From NCBI GenBank assembly GCA_017472225.1, contig JAFUQS010000015.1:1-50067 (forward strand): DNA of 50,067 bases, read 5' to 3'. Position 1 is the stretch's first letter; each line of letters starts with the position of its first letter. Position numbers and translations under genes: made by a program. The stretch is from Clostridia bacterium. Its GTDB lineage: Bacteria; Bacillota; Clostridia; Oscillospirales; Acutalibacteraceae. Positions 31,052 to 40,113 of the stretch are shown here, piece after piece. The notes under the pieces were generated by a model. That model had not been told where the DNA came from, searched no databases, and saw nothing but the letters and a program-made list of their open reading frames with translations.

Positions 31052-34000
31052 ATGCTTAACTTTATCATCGGCGCAAAGGGCAGCGGAAAAACAACCCTCG
31101 GGCATAAAATCCTTTGCAGCTGTGTTAAAAACGGCGGCAGTGCAATGCTTGTTGTTCCGAAACAGTTTACCTTTGAAAGCGATAAGGGGATTTTGTCTCT
31201 CATGTCACCGAAGGAAGCCTGTATGGTTGATGTTCTTTCCTTTTCAAGGCTTTGCCATATTGCACTTCAGACCTACGGAGGAATAAAAAAGCCGATTGCA
31301 AGGGAAGGTGTGCGGAGTATTCTCATGTCTGTTGCAATTGACGGTGTTTCGGATAGCCTCAGTGTTTTTTCAAGGCATAAAAGTGAAATTTCTCTCACTC
31401 AGAAAATGCTCAGTCAGGTTGATGAAATGAAAAATCTCGGCATCAGCCCCACGGAAATTGAAAAATGTGCCGAAAAGGTCGGAGATAAGGTTTTAAGTGC
31501 CAAAATGCGTGAAACAGCACTCATATGCCGTGCTTATTCTTCCGTTGTGGAACAAAGCTTTTTTGATGACGGAGATTTGCTTGAAGCTGTTGCGAAAATT
31601 CTTGAGAATACTGATTTTTTCAAAAACAAAACAATTGTGATTGACGGCTTTTCCTCTTTTTCCTTCGGCGAATATAAAATTATTTGTGAAATGCTTAAAA
31701 AGGCAGAAAATGTTTATGTCACTCTCTGTACCGACTCGGTTGAACAAGCGAGTGAGTTAAGCCCCTTTGCCTATGTGTGCAAAACTGCCAGAAGGCTTCG
31801 TCTTCTGGCGGGCAACAATTCGGTTCAGACCGGTGAAATTATCAGGGCAGAAAGATGCAAAAGCTATCCCGAAGACCTTGCGGCAATTGAGGAAAACCTT
31901 TTTAAGCCTGATTATAAGATTTGTGAAAAAAGCGACAATGTTTCAGTTGTCTGCTGCAATAATGTACAAAACGAATGTGATACTGTCGGCAGAAGCATAA
32001 AAAAGCTTATAAGAAGTGAAAAATACCGTTGCCGTGACATCGCAGTTATTTTCCGTGAAGGCGAGGCTTATGAAAGCGGAATTAAAAAATCACTCCGAAA
32101 ATACGGTGTTCCGCTTTTTGAGGACAAACGTCAGCCTGTTGCGAATCAGCCGCTTATCTGCTTTGTACGCAATCTTCTGAGCATTTGCAGTGAAGGCTTT
32201 TCAACGGATTATATTTTCCGCTTCTGCAAAACAGGACTCACAGGGCTTACCACACAGGAAATTGCTTTGATGGAAAACTATGTTTTCATGTGGGATATAA
32301 ACGGCACAAGGTGGCTTTCGCCATGGAAGGAGAATCCCAAGGGCTTCGGTGTGAAAAAGGATGAAGAAAGTGACAACCTTCTTTGTCAAATCAATGCCCT
32401 GAGAGAAAAGATAATTGCACCGATTGAAAAGCTGAAGGCTGAGCTTGAGCTTTGCCAAGGCAAAAAAGCGATTGAAAAAATATATTTCTTCCTTCGTGAT
32501 AACAGGGTTGATGAAAGCCTTAAAAATTATGCTCTGCTGCTGGAGGAAAAGGGACTTCATGAGCTTGCTCTGGAGCAGGAGCAGGTCTGGGATATTCTTA
32601 TGGAAGGCTTTGACGAAATCGGAACGGCTCTTGGTGAAAGCTCTGTTACGGCAAAAAGGCTGCTTGAGCTTTTCAGGCTTACCGTTGAAACAAAAAGCCT
32701 CGGCAAGCTTCCCGACGGCTTTGATGAGGTCAGCCTTGCTTCAGCCGAAAGAGCACTGAGTAAAACTGCAAGGGTAGTTTTTCTTGTCGGTATGAACAGT
32801 GGAGTTTTTCCTCTTGTTCAGAAGGAAAGCGGAGTTTTCTGCCACAGAGAACGGGTCAAAATGGCTCTCGGCGGTCTTGAGGAGCTTGACAGCTTTAAGG
32901 ACCTTACCTTAAAGGAACGGCTTCTTTGCTATAATGCACTTTCATGCTGCACCGAAAAGCTTATTCTTTCCTATTCCCTTTCAGATAACGAGGGAAAGGA
33001 TCTCACAAAAAGCGAATGTGTTGAATGGGTGGAAAAAATACTTCCGTCGGTAAGGGAAAAGTTTTCATCCGATTGTGATATCAGTGACCTTATCGAAAGT
33101 GAAAAATCAGCCTTTGAGGTTATGGCAAGGAATTGGAATAAAAATACGGGTGAAATAAATGCCCTGAAAAAATATTTTTCCAAAAAGCCTGAGTATAAGG
33201 ATAAGCTGAATGCGATTTCAACAGCTCTTTCGGGTGAAGGCTTTAAATTTGAAGATAAAACAAGGGCTGTTGATTTGTTTGGCAGAAATTTGTTCTTTTC
33301 TTCAACTCAGCTTGAATCTTACAGTAAGTGTCCCTTCATGTATTTCTGCCGTTATGGTCTGAGGGCAAAGCCGAGGCTTAAGGCAGAGCTGGACCCTGCT
33401 CAAAGCGGTACCATAATTCATGATGTTCTTGAAAAGCTTCTCAAAAAGTATAAGGGCAGAGAATTCCTGAACCTTTCCAAAAATCAGATTGATGAAGAAA
33501 TTGCAGTACTTCTTAATGAATATCTTGATTCATCAATGGGCGGCTCAAGTGACAAGGGTGAAAGATTCCGATATCTTTATTTCCGTATGCAGAAAATTCT
33601 TGTAAGCATTATGGAAAGAATTATTGAGGAGTTTTCCGAAAGTGACTTTGAAATGTCAGATTTTGAGCTGAGTATAGCCCGTAACGGAAAGGTGAAGCCC
33701 TTCACGGTTGAGCTTGAAAACGGTATTGCTGAGTTTTCGGGAATCATTGACCGTGTTGACAGGCTTGAGCTTGACGGAAAAAGCTATATAAGAGTTGTTG
33801 ACTATAAAACCGGTCCGAAGCAGTTCAGACTTTCGGATGTTCTTGCGGGACTTAATATGCAGATGCTTTTGTACCTTATCAGCATATGGCGTAACGGTGA
33901 GGGAGAATATGAAAACATTATTCCGTCAGGTGTGCTTTATTTCCCTGCAAAAATTCTGCCGAACAATGCTGTCCGTGGTACCGATGAGGAGCAGCTTCGC

Positions 34001-34411
34001 AGCAGCCGTTACAGCCTTACAAAAATGAACGGTATGCTTCTCAATGACAATGAAATCATCAGGCATATGGATAAAAATCTCAGGGGAATTTTCATTCCCG
34101 TGAAGTACGATGCCAAAAAGGATTGTCTTAAGGGTGAGTTCATCAGCATGAGGCAGTTTGAAGCTCTGGCAGAAAGGCTCGACGGTTATATCAGGGAAAT
34201 CGGTGACAGTATTCATGACGGTGCTGTCGGTGCAAGACCTGTTTCGGGAAGCGGTAACAGTGACACCTGTGATTACTGTAACTACGGTGATATCTGCATG
34301 AACAAGGCAGTTTCACCCAGATATGTTGATAAGCTCAGGCACGATGAATGCCTGAAAATTCTGGAAGGAGGCGAAGATGATGGCGAGAAAATGGACTCCG
34401 GCACAAACTGA
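31052..34411 (+). CDS. addB: ATP-dependent helicase/nuclease subunit AddB
   Basis: 1119 aa. Walker A is GAKGSGKTT near the N terminus. The C-terminal RecB-type nuclease has RVVDYKTGPK. The iron-sulfur Cys set is split between YSKCPFMYFCRYG (about residue 758) and CDYCNYGDIC near the C terminus, as in characterised AddB proteins. With AddA it resects double-strand DNA ends up to a Chi-like site for recombination. An AAAAAGGAG site precedes the ATG. The 3' end overlaps addA by 35 bases, so the subunits are coupled. Confidence 0.95.
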   Translation: MLNFIIGAKGSGKTTLGHKILCSCVKNGGSAMLVVPKQFTFESDKGILSLMSPKEACMVDVLSFSRLCHIALQTYGGIKKPIAREGVRSILMSVAIDGVSDSLSVFSRHKSEISLTQKMLSQVDEMKNLGISPTEIEKCAEKVGDKVLSAKMRETALICRAYSSVVEQSFFDDGDLLEAVAKILENTDFFKNKTIVIDGFSSFSFGEYKIICEMLKKAENVYVTLCTDSVEQASELSPFAYVCKTARRLRLLAGNNSVQTGEIIRAERCKSYPEDLAAIEENLFKPDYKICEKSDNVSVVCCNNVQNECDTVGRSIKKLIRSEKYRCRDIAVIFREGEAYESGIKKSLRKYGVPLFEDKRQPVANQPLICFVRNLLSICSEGFSTDYIFRFCKTGLTGLTTQEIALMENYVFMWDINGTRWLSPWKENPKGFGVKKDEESDNLLCQINALREKIIAPIEKLKAELELCQGKKAIEKIYFFLRDNRVDESLKNYALLLEEKGLHELALEQEQVWDILMEGFDEIGTALGESSVTAKRLLELFRLTVETKSLGKLPDGFDEVSLASAERALSKTARVVFLVGMNSGVFPLVQKESGVFCHRERVKMALGGLEELDSFKDLTLKERLLCYNALSCCTEKLILSYSLSDNEGKDLTKSECVEWVEKILPSVREKFSSDCDISDLIESEKSAFEVMARNWNKNTGEINALKKYFSKKPEYKDKLNAISTALSGEGFKFEDKTRAVDLFGRNLFFSSTQLESYSKCPFMYFCRYGLRAKPRLKAELDPAQSGTIIHDVLEKLLKKYKGREFLNLSKNQIDEEIAVLLNEYLDSSMGGSSDKGERFRYLYFRMQKILVSIMERIIEEFSESDFEMSDFELSIARNGKVKPFTVELENGIAEFSGIIDRVDRLELDGKSYIRVVDYKTGPKQFRLSDVLAGLNMQMLLYLISIWRNGEGEYENIIPSGVLYFPAKILPNNAVRGTDEEQLRSSRYSLTKMNGMLLNDNEIIRHMDKNLRGIFIPVKYDAKKDCLKGEFISMRQFEALAERLDGYIREIGDSIHDGAVGARPVSGSGNSDTCDYCNYGDICMNKAVSPRYVDKLRHDECLKILEGGEDDGEKMDSGTN

Positions 34412-37400
34412 TGCCATTGAAGCAAGGCGAGGAAGCGTTCTTGTTTCAGCAGCGGCAGGCTCAGGTAAAACGGCGGTTCTTGTTGAAAGAGTTATTTCAA
34501 GACTTACGGATACGGTGAAGCCCACAAGCGCCGACAGACTTCTTATCGTTACCTTCACAAGGGCGGCGGCGGGCGAAATGAAGGACAGAATTTCAGCCGC
34601 ACTTTCTGAAAGGCTGAGAAAAGAGCCGGGAAACCTTCACCTGATCAATCAGCAAATGCTTCTTCCCGGGGCAAAAATCTGCACAATAGACAGCTTTTGC
34701 ACCTCACTTGTAAAAGAGAATTTTTCACTTCTTGATATTTCTCCCGATTTCAAAACTGCCGACACGGGTGAGCTTACGGTGCTTAAAAGACAGGCAATGG
34801 ATGAAACAATGGAGCTTATGTATCAGAAGGGCGGAAATGGCTTCAGCACTCTTGTTGAAATGCTTTTGCGGGGAAGGGATGACAGCTTTCTTCAAAGCTG
34901 CATTGAAAAGCTCTATGAAAATTCAAGGTCCTTTCCATTTCCTGAAAAATGGCTCAGAGACCTTCAGAAGCCTTTTGAAAATGAAGTGCCTCTTAAAGAG
35001 AGTATATACGGCAAAATCATGCTTTCCCATATTAAAAATGCAGTGGAGTATAATCTTGGTATTTTTGAAAATGTGCTGTCTCACTGCATGGGCGATGAGG
35101 AGCTTGAAAATGTGTTTTACAGTGCCGTGTCTGAGGATAAGGCACAGTGCGAATATATAATTTCAAGAATCAATGAGGGCTCATGGGATGAAACACAAAG
35201 GGCAGTTATGGCATATACCCCGAAAAGGCGTGGTAATCTGCCGAAGCATCTTAAGGAGGATTTTTTTGCCAAGCGTCTTGCTGCGGCGAGAAAAACGGCT
35301 TCGGATAACATAAGGGCTCTTGCGGGGTTCTTTTGCTGCAGTGAACAGGAGTTCTGTGAGGATATGGAACTGTTCCGTGAGCCTGTGAAGAGTCTCATTG
35401 ATTCCGTTATTCTGTTTTCCGGAATTTACGGAAGAATAAAAAAGGAAAAAAAACTGTGTGATTTCAGTGATATTACCCATCTTGCATTGTCGCTTCTTGT
35501 GAAAGCCACCGATGACGGGTGGGAAAGCACGGAGTTTGCAAAAATATATTCCGAAAGCTTTGATGAAATTCTCATTGACGAATATCAGGATACAAACCGT
35601 GCTCAGGATATGCTTTTCACTGCAATTTCAAGAAACAACCTTTTCAGGGTGGGCGATGTCAAGCAGAGCATTTATTCCTTCAGACAGGCAATGCCTCAGA
35701 TTTTTCTTGAAATCAAAAGTGCCTATGAAAGCTATAACAGAAATGAGGATAAATATCCTGCAAAAATTATTCTTGGCAACAATTTCAGAAGCCGTAAGGG
35801 CGTTACCGATATTATCAACTTTATTTTCCGTCAGATTATGTCTGAGGAAAGCGGAGATATAGAGTATAACGATGAGGAGCAGCTCGTTTTCAGTGCGGCT
35901 TATGACGAAAAGCATGAGCCGGATTGTGAGCTTCATGTTCTTGATACGGGTACGCTGGATACCGAAAACGAAACGAATCATGAGTTTCAGGCAAGATATA
36001 TCGCAAGAAGAATCAAGGCAATGCTCTCGCAAGGCTATACTGTAAGGCAGGGAGACACGGAAAGAAAAGCCACTTATAAGGACTTTTGCCTGCTGCTGCG
36101 TTCTGTCAGCACAAAGGCTGCAATATATGCCGATGTGTTCCGCCGTGAGGGTGTTCCCTGTTTCACAGAGGTTACGGGCTCCTTTCTGACGGCGGAGGAG
36201 ATTTCTCTCACTCTCAATATTCTCAGAATAATTGATAACCCGAAGCAGGATGTTGCTCTTCTGAGCGTGATGATGAGTCCGATTTTCGGCTTTACCGTTG
36301 ATGAGGTAAGTCTTCTGAGGCGTGGCAGAAGAAAAGGGGATATCTATTCCTGTATTCTTGAAATGGCTGAGGAAAACAATGAAAAAATCAATTATTTCCT
36401 TCATAAAATATCCCTTTGGCGTAATCTCAGCATCTGCCTTTGCACAAGTGAGCTTATAAATGAAATATATGACGATACGGGTCTTGTTTCAATTTTTGAC
36501 GCCATGGATCCCTCAGGTGAAAAAAGGGCAAACCTTATGCTTTTGCTTGATTATGCATCAAGCTATGAAAAAGCGGGCTATATCGGGCTTTCAGGCTTTA
36601 TACGCTTTGTTGACCGACTGAAAAATGAAAAGCAGGATTTGTCTGCGGCTCTCGGTGTGGTGCAGAATGCCGATGTTGTGAAGATTATGACAATTCACAA
36701 GTCGAAGGGCCTTGAATTTCCCGTGTGTATTCTCGGCAACTGTGCGGGTCTTTTTAACCGTATGGATGAAGCTGAGAACCTTGTTGTTAACAGAAATGTC
36801 GGTCTCGGACTTATCCGTCGTGACACAGAAAGCTTTGACCAATTTGAAACATTGTGCCACAGTGCCGTCAAGCTTTCAATTCATCATGACTCCCTCAGTG
36901 AAGAGCTGAGAGTGCTTTATGTTGCCATGACAAGAGCAAGAGAAAAGCTTATCATGGTTTACGGCGGCAAAAATCCGCTCGGAGCAATTGAAAGATACAG
37001 CCTTGACATAAATGATTCCCGAAGTACCATCAGTCCCTATGCAGTAGGAAGCGCAAGCAGCTTTGGCAGATGGATTCTGACTTCACTTCTGAGGCATAAG
37101 GATGCCGTAGAGCTTCGTGAAAAAATAGGCATGGATGAAAGCATAGTTCTTCCCTGTGAGTCACCGTTGAAGGTGGTTTTCAGTGAGGCTGACAATGAAA
37201 ATGCCCCGGAAGAAGAAAAACAGGTGAGCAAAGAAATCGATGAAGATTTTCTTGCGTTTATTAAGCAGAGGGCGGATTTCAGGTATAAATATGAGGCTCT
37301 TTCGGGTGTGATTTCAAAGCGTGCGGCATCTGAGGTGGACAGGGGATATATTGACAGGGATTATTTCGCTTCAAGTGCCCCGGCCTTTCTTTCCGAGGGC

Positions 37401-37913
37401 GGACTTACAGGCGCCGGCAGAGGTATTGCAACCCACACCTTCATTCAGTTCGCAGACTATGAAAAGGCAAAGGCTGACCTTGAGTGTGAAATTGAAAGGC
37501 TTCATGACCTTGGAATACTTTCCGATGCTCAGTGCAAGGGTATCAACAGAAGAGCTGTTGCAAGGTTTTTCCAAAGCGAACTTGCAGACAGAATTCTTTC
37601 AAGTGAAAATGTCATGAGGGAAAAGAAATTCACAATTGAGATCCCCGTTAATGAAATTTATGAAGGACTCGATGAATTCTCCGATGAAATGATGATGATT
37701 CAGGGTATTGCCGACTGTGCCTTCGTTGAAAACGGAGAAATTGTTGTTGTGGATTATAAAACCGACTCCCTTGACAGTGAGGATAAGTTCAGGGAAAAAT
37801 ATGCTTCTCAGGTGCTTTTATATAAAAAAGCACTTGCCGAGTGCATCGGTCTCCCCGTAAAACAGACCCTTCTTTACTCCTTCCATCTCGGAAAAGAAAT
37901 CGAAGTGGAATAA
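34377..37913 (+). CDS. addA: ATP-dependent helicase/nuclease subunit AddA
   Basis: 1178 aa. It is a UvrD-type superfamily 1 helicase with SAAAGSGKTAVLVERV (motif I, about residue 24), FTRAAAGEMKDRI (Ia), LIDEYQDTNRAQD (motif II), GDVKQSIYSFRQA (III) and TIHKSKGLEFPVCILGN (V). A C-terminal nuclease domain follows with VVVDYKTDSL. It provides the 3'-5' motor and one of the two nuclease sites of AddAB. GGAGG (34366-34370) lies inside the end of addB, 6 bases before the ATG at 34377; a second ATG immediately follows. Confidence 0.95.
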   Translation: MMARKWTPAQTDAIEARRGSVLVSAAAGSGKTAVLVERVISRLTDTVKPTSADRLLIVTFTRAAAGEMKDRISAALSERLRKEPGNLHLINQQMLLPGAKICTIDSFCTSLVKENFSLLDISPDFKTADTGELTVLKRQAMDETMELMYQKGGNGFSTLVEMLLRGRDDSFLQSCIEKLYENSRSFPFPEKWLRDLQKPFENEVPLKESIYGKIMLSHIKNAVEYNLGIFENVLSHCMGDEELENVFYSAVSEDKAQCEYIISRINEGSWDETQRAVMAYTPKRRGNLPKHLKEDFFAKRLAAARKTASDNIRALAGFFCCSEQEFCEDMELFREPVKSLIDSVILFSGIYGRIKKEKKLCDFSDITHLALSLLVKATDDGWESTEFAKIYSESFDEILIDEYQDTNRAQDMLFTAISRNNLFRVGDVKQSIYSFRQAMPQIFLEIKSAYESYNRNEDKYPAKIILGNNFRSRKGVTDIINFIFRQIMSEESGDIEYNDEEQLVFSAAYDEKHEPDCELHVLDTGTLDTENETNHEFQARYIARRIKAMLSQGYTVRQGDTERKATYKDFCLLLRSVSTKAAIYADVFRREGVPCFTEVTGSFLTAEEISLTLNILRIIDNPKQDVALLSVMMSPIFGFTVDEVSLLRRGRRKGDIYSCILEMAEENNEKINYFLHKISLWRNLSICLCTSELINEIYDDTGLVSIFDAMDPSGEKRANLMLLLDYASSYEKAGYIGLSGFIRFVDRLKNEKQDLSAALGVVQNADVVKIMTIHKSKGLEFPVCILGNCAGLFNRMDEAENLVVNRNVGLGLIRRDTESFDQFETLCHSAVKLSIHHDSLSEELRVLYVAMTRAREKLIMVYGGKNPLGAIERYSLDINDSRSTISPYAVGSASSFGRWILTSLLRHKDAVELREKIGMDESIVLPCESPLKVVFSEADNENAPEEEKQVSKEIDEDFLAFIKQRADFRYKYEALSGVISKRAASEVDRGYIDRDYFASSAPAFLSEGGLTGAGRGIATHTFIQFADYEKAKADLECEIERLHDLGILSDAQCKGINRRAVARFFQSELADRILSSENVMREKKFTIEIPVNEIYEGLDEFSDEMMMIQGIADCAFVENGEIVVVDYKTDSLDSEDKFREKYASQVLLYKKALAECIGLPVKQTLLYSFHLGKEIEVE

Positions 37914-37949
37914 AATAAGAAGAAAAAATAAATTATTTTCAAAAAAATG

Positions 37950-37978
37950 TTGATTTTTTATTTGCAGTGTGATACAAT
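37950..37978 (+). promoter_or_regulatory. SigA-type promoter of rpmE
   Basis: TTGATT (37950-37955), a 17-bp spacer and TACAAT (37973-37978) with extended TG (TGATACAAT). Confidence 0.75.
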
Positions 37979-38024
37979 ACCTACCGTTAATGTAAAATAT
38001 AATGTCCGAAAGAGGTGACACATA

Positions 38025-38234
38025 ATGAAGAAGGATATCCATCCCGGTTACGAACAGACAGAAGTAAGATGTGCTTGCGGTGCTGTTATCAGCACAGGTT
38101 CAACAAAGAAGGACATGCGTGTTGATATTTGCTCAAACTGCCATCCCTATTTCACAGGTAAGCAGAAGCTTGTTGACACAGGCGGACGTGTTGACAGATT
38201 CAACAAGCGTTTCAACCTTGCTAAGAACAAATAA
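38025..38234 (+). CDS. rpmE: 50S ribosomal protein L31
   Basis: 69 aa. It starts [16 protein letters not shown] and carries the zinc set Cys16, Cys18, Cys36 and Cys39 (RCACG and [13 protein letters not shown]), so it is the zinc-containing form. L31 sits at the bridge between the ribosomal subunits. The gene has its own promoter and a GAGGTGA site, with a terminator 21 bases after the stop. It is a single-gene unit. Confidence 0.95.
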   Translation: MKKDIHPGYEQTEVRCACGAVISTGSTKKDMRVDICSNCHPYFTGKQKLVDTGGRVDRFNKRFNLAKNK

Positions 38235-38254
38235 TTTAAAGCAGATTTAAAAAT

Positions 38255-38285
38255 AGACGGCACAATTATATTGTACCGTCTTATT
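38255..38285 (+). terminator. Rho-independent terminator of rpmE
   Basis: AGACGG / CCGTCT (38255-38260, 38276-38281), with inner ACAA / TTGT pairs, is followed by TATTTT. Confidence 0.75.
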
Positions 38286-38307
38286 TTCATTTAAAAGGGG
38301 TGACATT

Positions 38308-38928
38308 GTGTCAGGCTATAAAACCGTAAAAAAAGCTTCAAGCGATGAATTCATCGAAAAAAAATCCCGTTTTATCGGTTATGTCAAGCCGGTTAAAACT
38401 GTTGAGGAAGCGGTGGCTTTTGTTAATGAAATCAAGTCAAAGCATTGGGATGCAACTCACAATGTTTATGCCTACAGCCTTCGTGACGGTCAGGTCAAGC
38501 GTTTCAGTGATGACGGTGAGCCTCAGGGCACGGCGGGTATCCCCACTCTTGATGTTATTCTTAAGCAGGATGTTGTTGATGTATGCGTTGTTGTGACAAG
38601 ATATTTCGGCGGAATCATGCTTGGCGCCGGCGGACTTGTCAGGGCTTATTCCCATGGGGCAAAAATCGCCCTTGATGCAGGTGAGGTTATCACCATGTCC
38701 CTTTGCAAAATTGTGAAGGTAAATGCTGATTATAATTTTTACGGCAGACTTGTTCCGTTGATTTGTGAGCAGGGTGGTATCGTTGAGGACACTCAGTTTA
38801 CCGATTCGGTTGAGGTTACCTTCCGTATTCCGGAGGAAAAGGTGACTCAATTTGAAGCAAAGCTTGTTGATGTTTCCAACGGAAGATTCCATAGTGAGGT
38901 CGTTGATGAAAAATACTGCGAAATTTAA
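38308..38928 (+). CDS. YigZ/IMPACT family protein
   Basis: 206 aa. The N-terminal UPF0029/IMPACT domain shows KKSRFIGYVKPV, HWDATHNVYAY, FSDDGEPQGTAGIP and VTRYFGGIMLGAGGLVRAY. The smaller C-terminal domain (about 135-206) is the DUF1949 fold. The family is linked to translation control and has been implicated in nucleotide or tRNA binding, but its bacterial role is not settled. The start is a GTG at 38308 with AAAGGGGTGA just upstream. Confidence 0.85.
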   Translation: MSGYKTVKKASSDEFIEKKSRFIGYVKPVKTVEEAVAFVNEIKSKHWDATHNVYAYSLRDGQVKRFSDDGEPQGTAGIPTLDVILKQDVVDVCVVVTRYFGGIMLGAGGLVRAYSHGAKIALDAGEVITMSLCKIVKVNADYNFYGRLVPLICEQGGIVEDTQFTDSVEVTFRIPEEKVTQFEAKLVDVSNGRFHSEVVDEKYCEI

Positions 38929-38996
38929 AATATTTTTCGTCATTTTAAGGGGAAAACCGGATTTTTTGCGTATATAAAAGTAAAGGCGGTGTTCTT

Positions 38997-39995
38997 ATGT
39001 CACAAATCAGAGAGAGAACTCTTCAGAATGAAAGAAAAACCATAACGAAATACGGTATGCTTTGCGAAAACACCAAAGGAAGACTTGTGCCCGAGCCAGA
39101 GTGCCCTGTCAGAACTGCATATCAGCGTGACAGAGACAGAGTTATCCATTCGGCTGCCTTCCGCCGTCTGAAGCATAAAACTCAGGTTTTTCTTGCCCCC
39201 GACAGTGACCATTACAGAACCCGTCTGACACATACCCTTGAGGTTTCACAGATTGCAAGAACAATTGCAATGGGTCTCGGACTCAATGAAAACCTTACTG
39301 AAGCGATAGCACTTGGTCATGACTTGGGTCACACACCCTTCGGCCATGCAGGTGAAAGGGCTCTCAATGAGGTGTTCCCTGAGGGCTTCAAGCATTATGA
39401 ACAGAGCCTGAGAGTGGTTGATTTTCTCGAAAACAAGGGTAAGGGACTTAATCTTACCTATGAAGTCAGAAACGGAATACTCTGCCACACAAGGGGCGAG
39501 GAAGCAGTAACCCTTGAGGGCAGAATCGTAAAGCTTGCCGACAGAATTGCATATATCAATCATGATATCGATGATGCGGTGAGAGGCGGAGTTATCACGG
39601 AAGGCAACATTCCCGTTGAAGCAAGAAAAATTCTCGGTGAAACAAAAAGCCGGAGAATCAACACCCTTGTCACCTCCGCAATTGAAAACACTCAGGATGT
39701 TATAATACTTGACAGAGATGTTCAGTCAGCCTTTGATATTCTCCATGAGTTTATGTTTGACAGGGTATACACAAATCCTGTCTGCAAAAGTGAAGAAGGC
39801 AAAGCCATGGCTATGATTCAACAGCTCTATGAATTTTTCAGCACTCATCCTGATGAGCTTCCCAACGAATACATTGAGATTGCCTGGAAGGACGGAGCTG
39901 AAAGAGCTGCCTGTGACTATATTGCAGGTATGACCGACGGCTATGCCCTTAAGGTGTTCACGGAATATTTTATCCCAAGCGGCTGGACTAAGTGA
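38997..39995 (+). CDS. Deoxyguanosinetriphosphate triphosphohydrolase-like protein (HD domain)
   Basis: 332 aa. HSAAFRRLKHKTQVF is followed by the HD metal site: HTLEVSQIARTIA, then ALGHDLGHTPFGHAGERALN, and KLADRIAYINHDIDDA. The family removes triphosphate from dNTPs and controls nucleotide pools. Its place directly before dnaG and rpoD is the usual clostridial order. The ribosome site is AAAGGCGG, about 8 bases before the ATG. A short hairpin (GGAATCG at 40054, CGATTCC at 40079) lies between it and dnaG. Confidence 0.9.
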   Translation: MSQIRERTLQNERKTITKYGMLCENTKGRLVPEPECPVRTAYQRDRDRVIHSAAFRRLKHKTQVFLAPDSDHYRTRLTHTLEVSQIARTIAMGLGLNENLTEAIALGHDLGHTPFGHAGERALNEVFPEGFKHYEQSLRVVDFLENKGKGLNLTYEVRNGILCHTRGEEAVTLEGRIVKLADRIAYINHDIDDAVRGGVITEGNIPVEARKILGETKSRRINTLVTSAIENTQDVIILDRDVQSAFDILHEFMFDRVYTNPVCKSEEGKAMAMIQQLYEFFSTHPDELPNEYIEIAWKDGAERAACDYIAGMTDGYALKVFTEYFIPSGWTK

Positions 39996-40113
39996 GCAGA
40001 CGGTTGGTCAGCGGGCAGGATTTTAAACAGATTTGATGTAAATTCTGCATTTTGGAATCGATTTGTGAATGTAATTTCCGATTCCGGATTTCTGAAGAAA
40101 GGATGGTATAGAT

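Noticed and set aside
35628-36404. 258-codon open frame on the minus strand within addA
   Set aside because: It lies wholly inside a clear helicase gene, reads as hydrophobic noise, and has no ribosome site or family match.
40054-40085. GGAATCG/CGATTCC repeat before dnaG as terminator or riboswitch
   Set aside because: Only 7 bp with an 18-base loop and no T-run; kept only as a passing note under the dGTPase gene.
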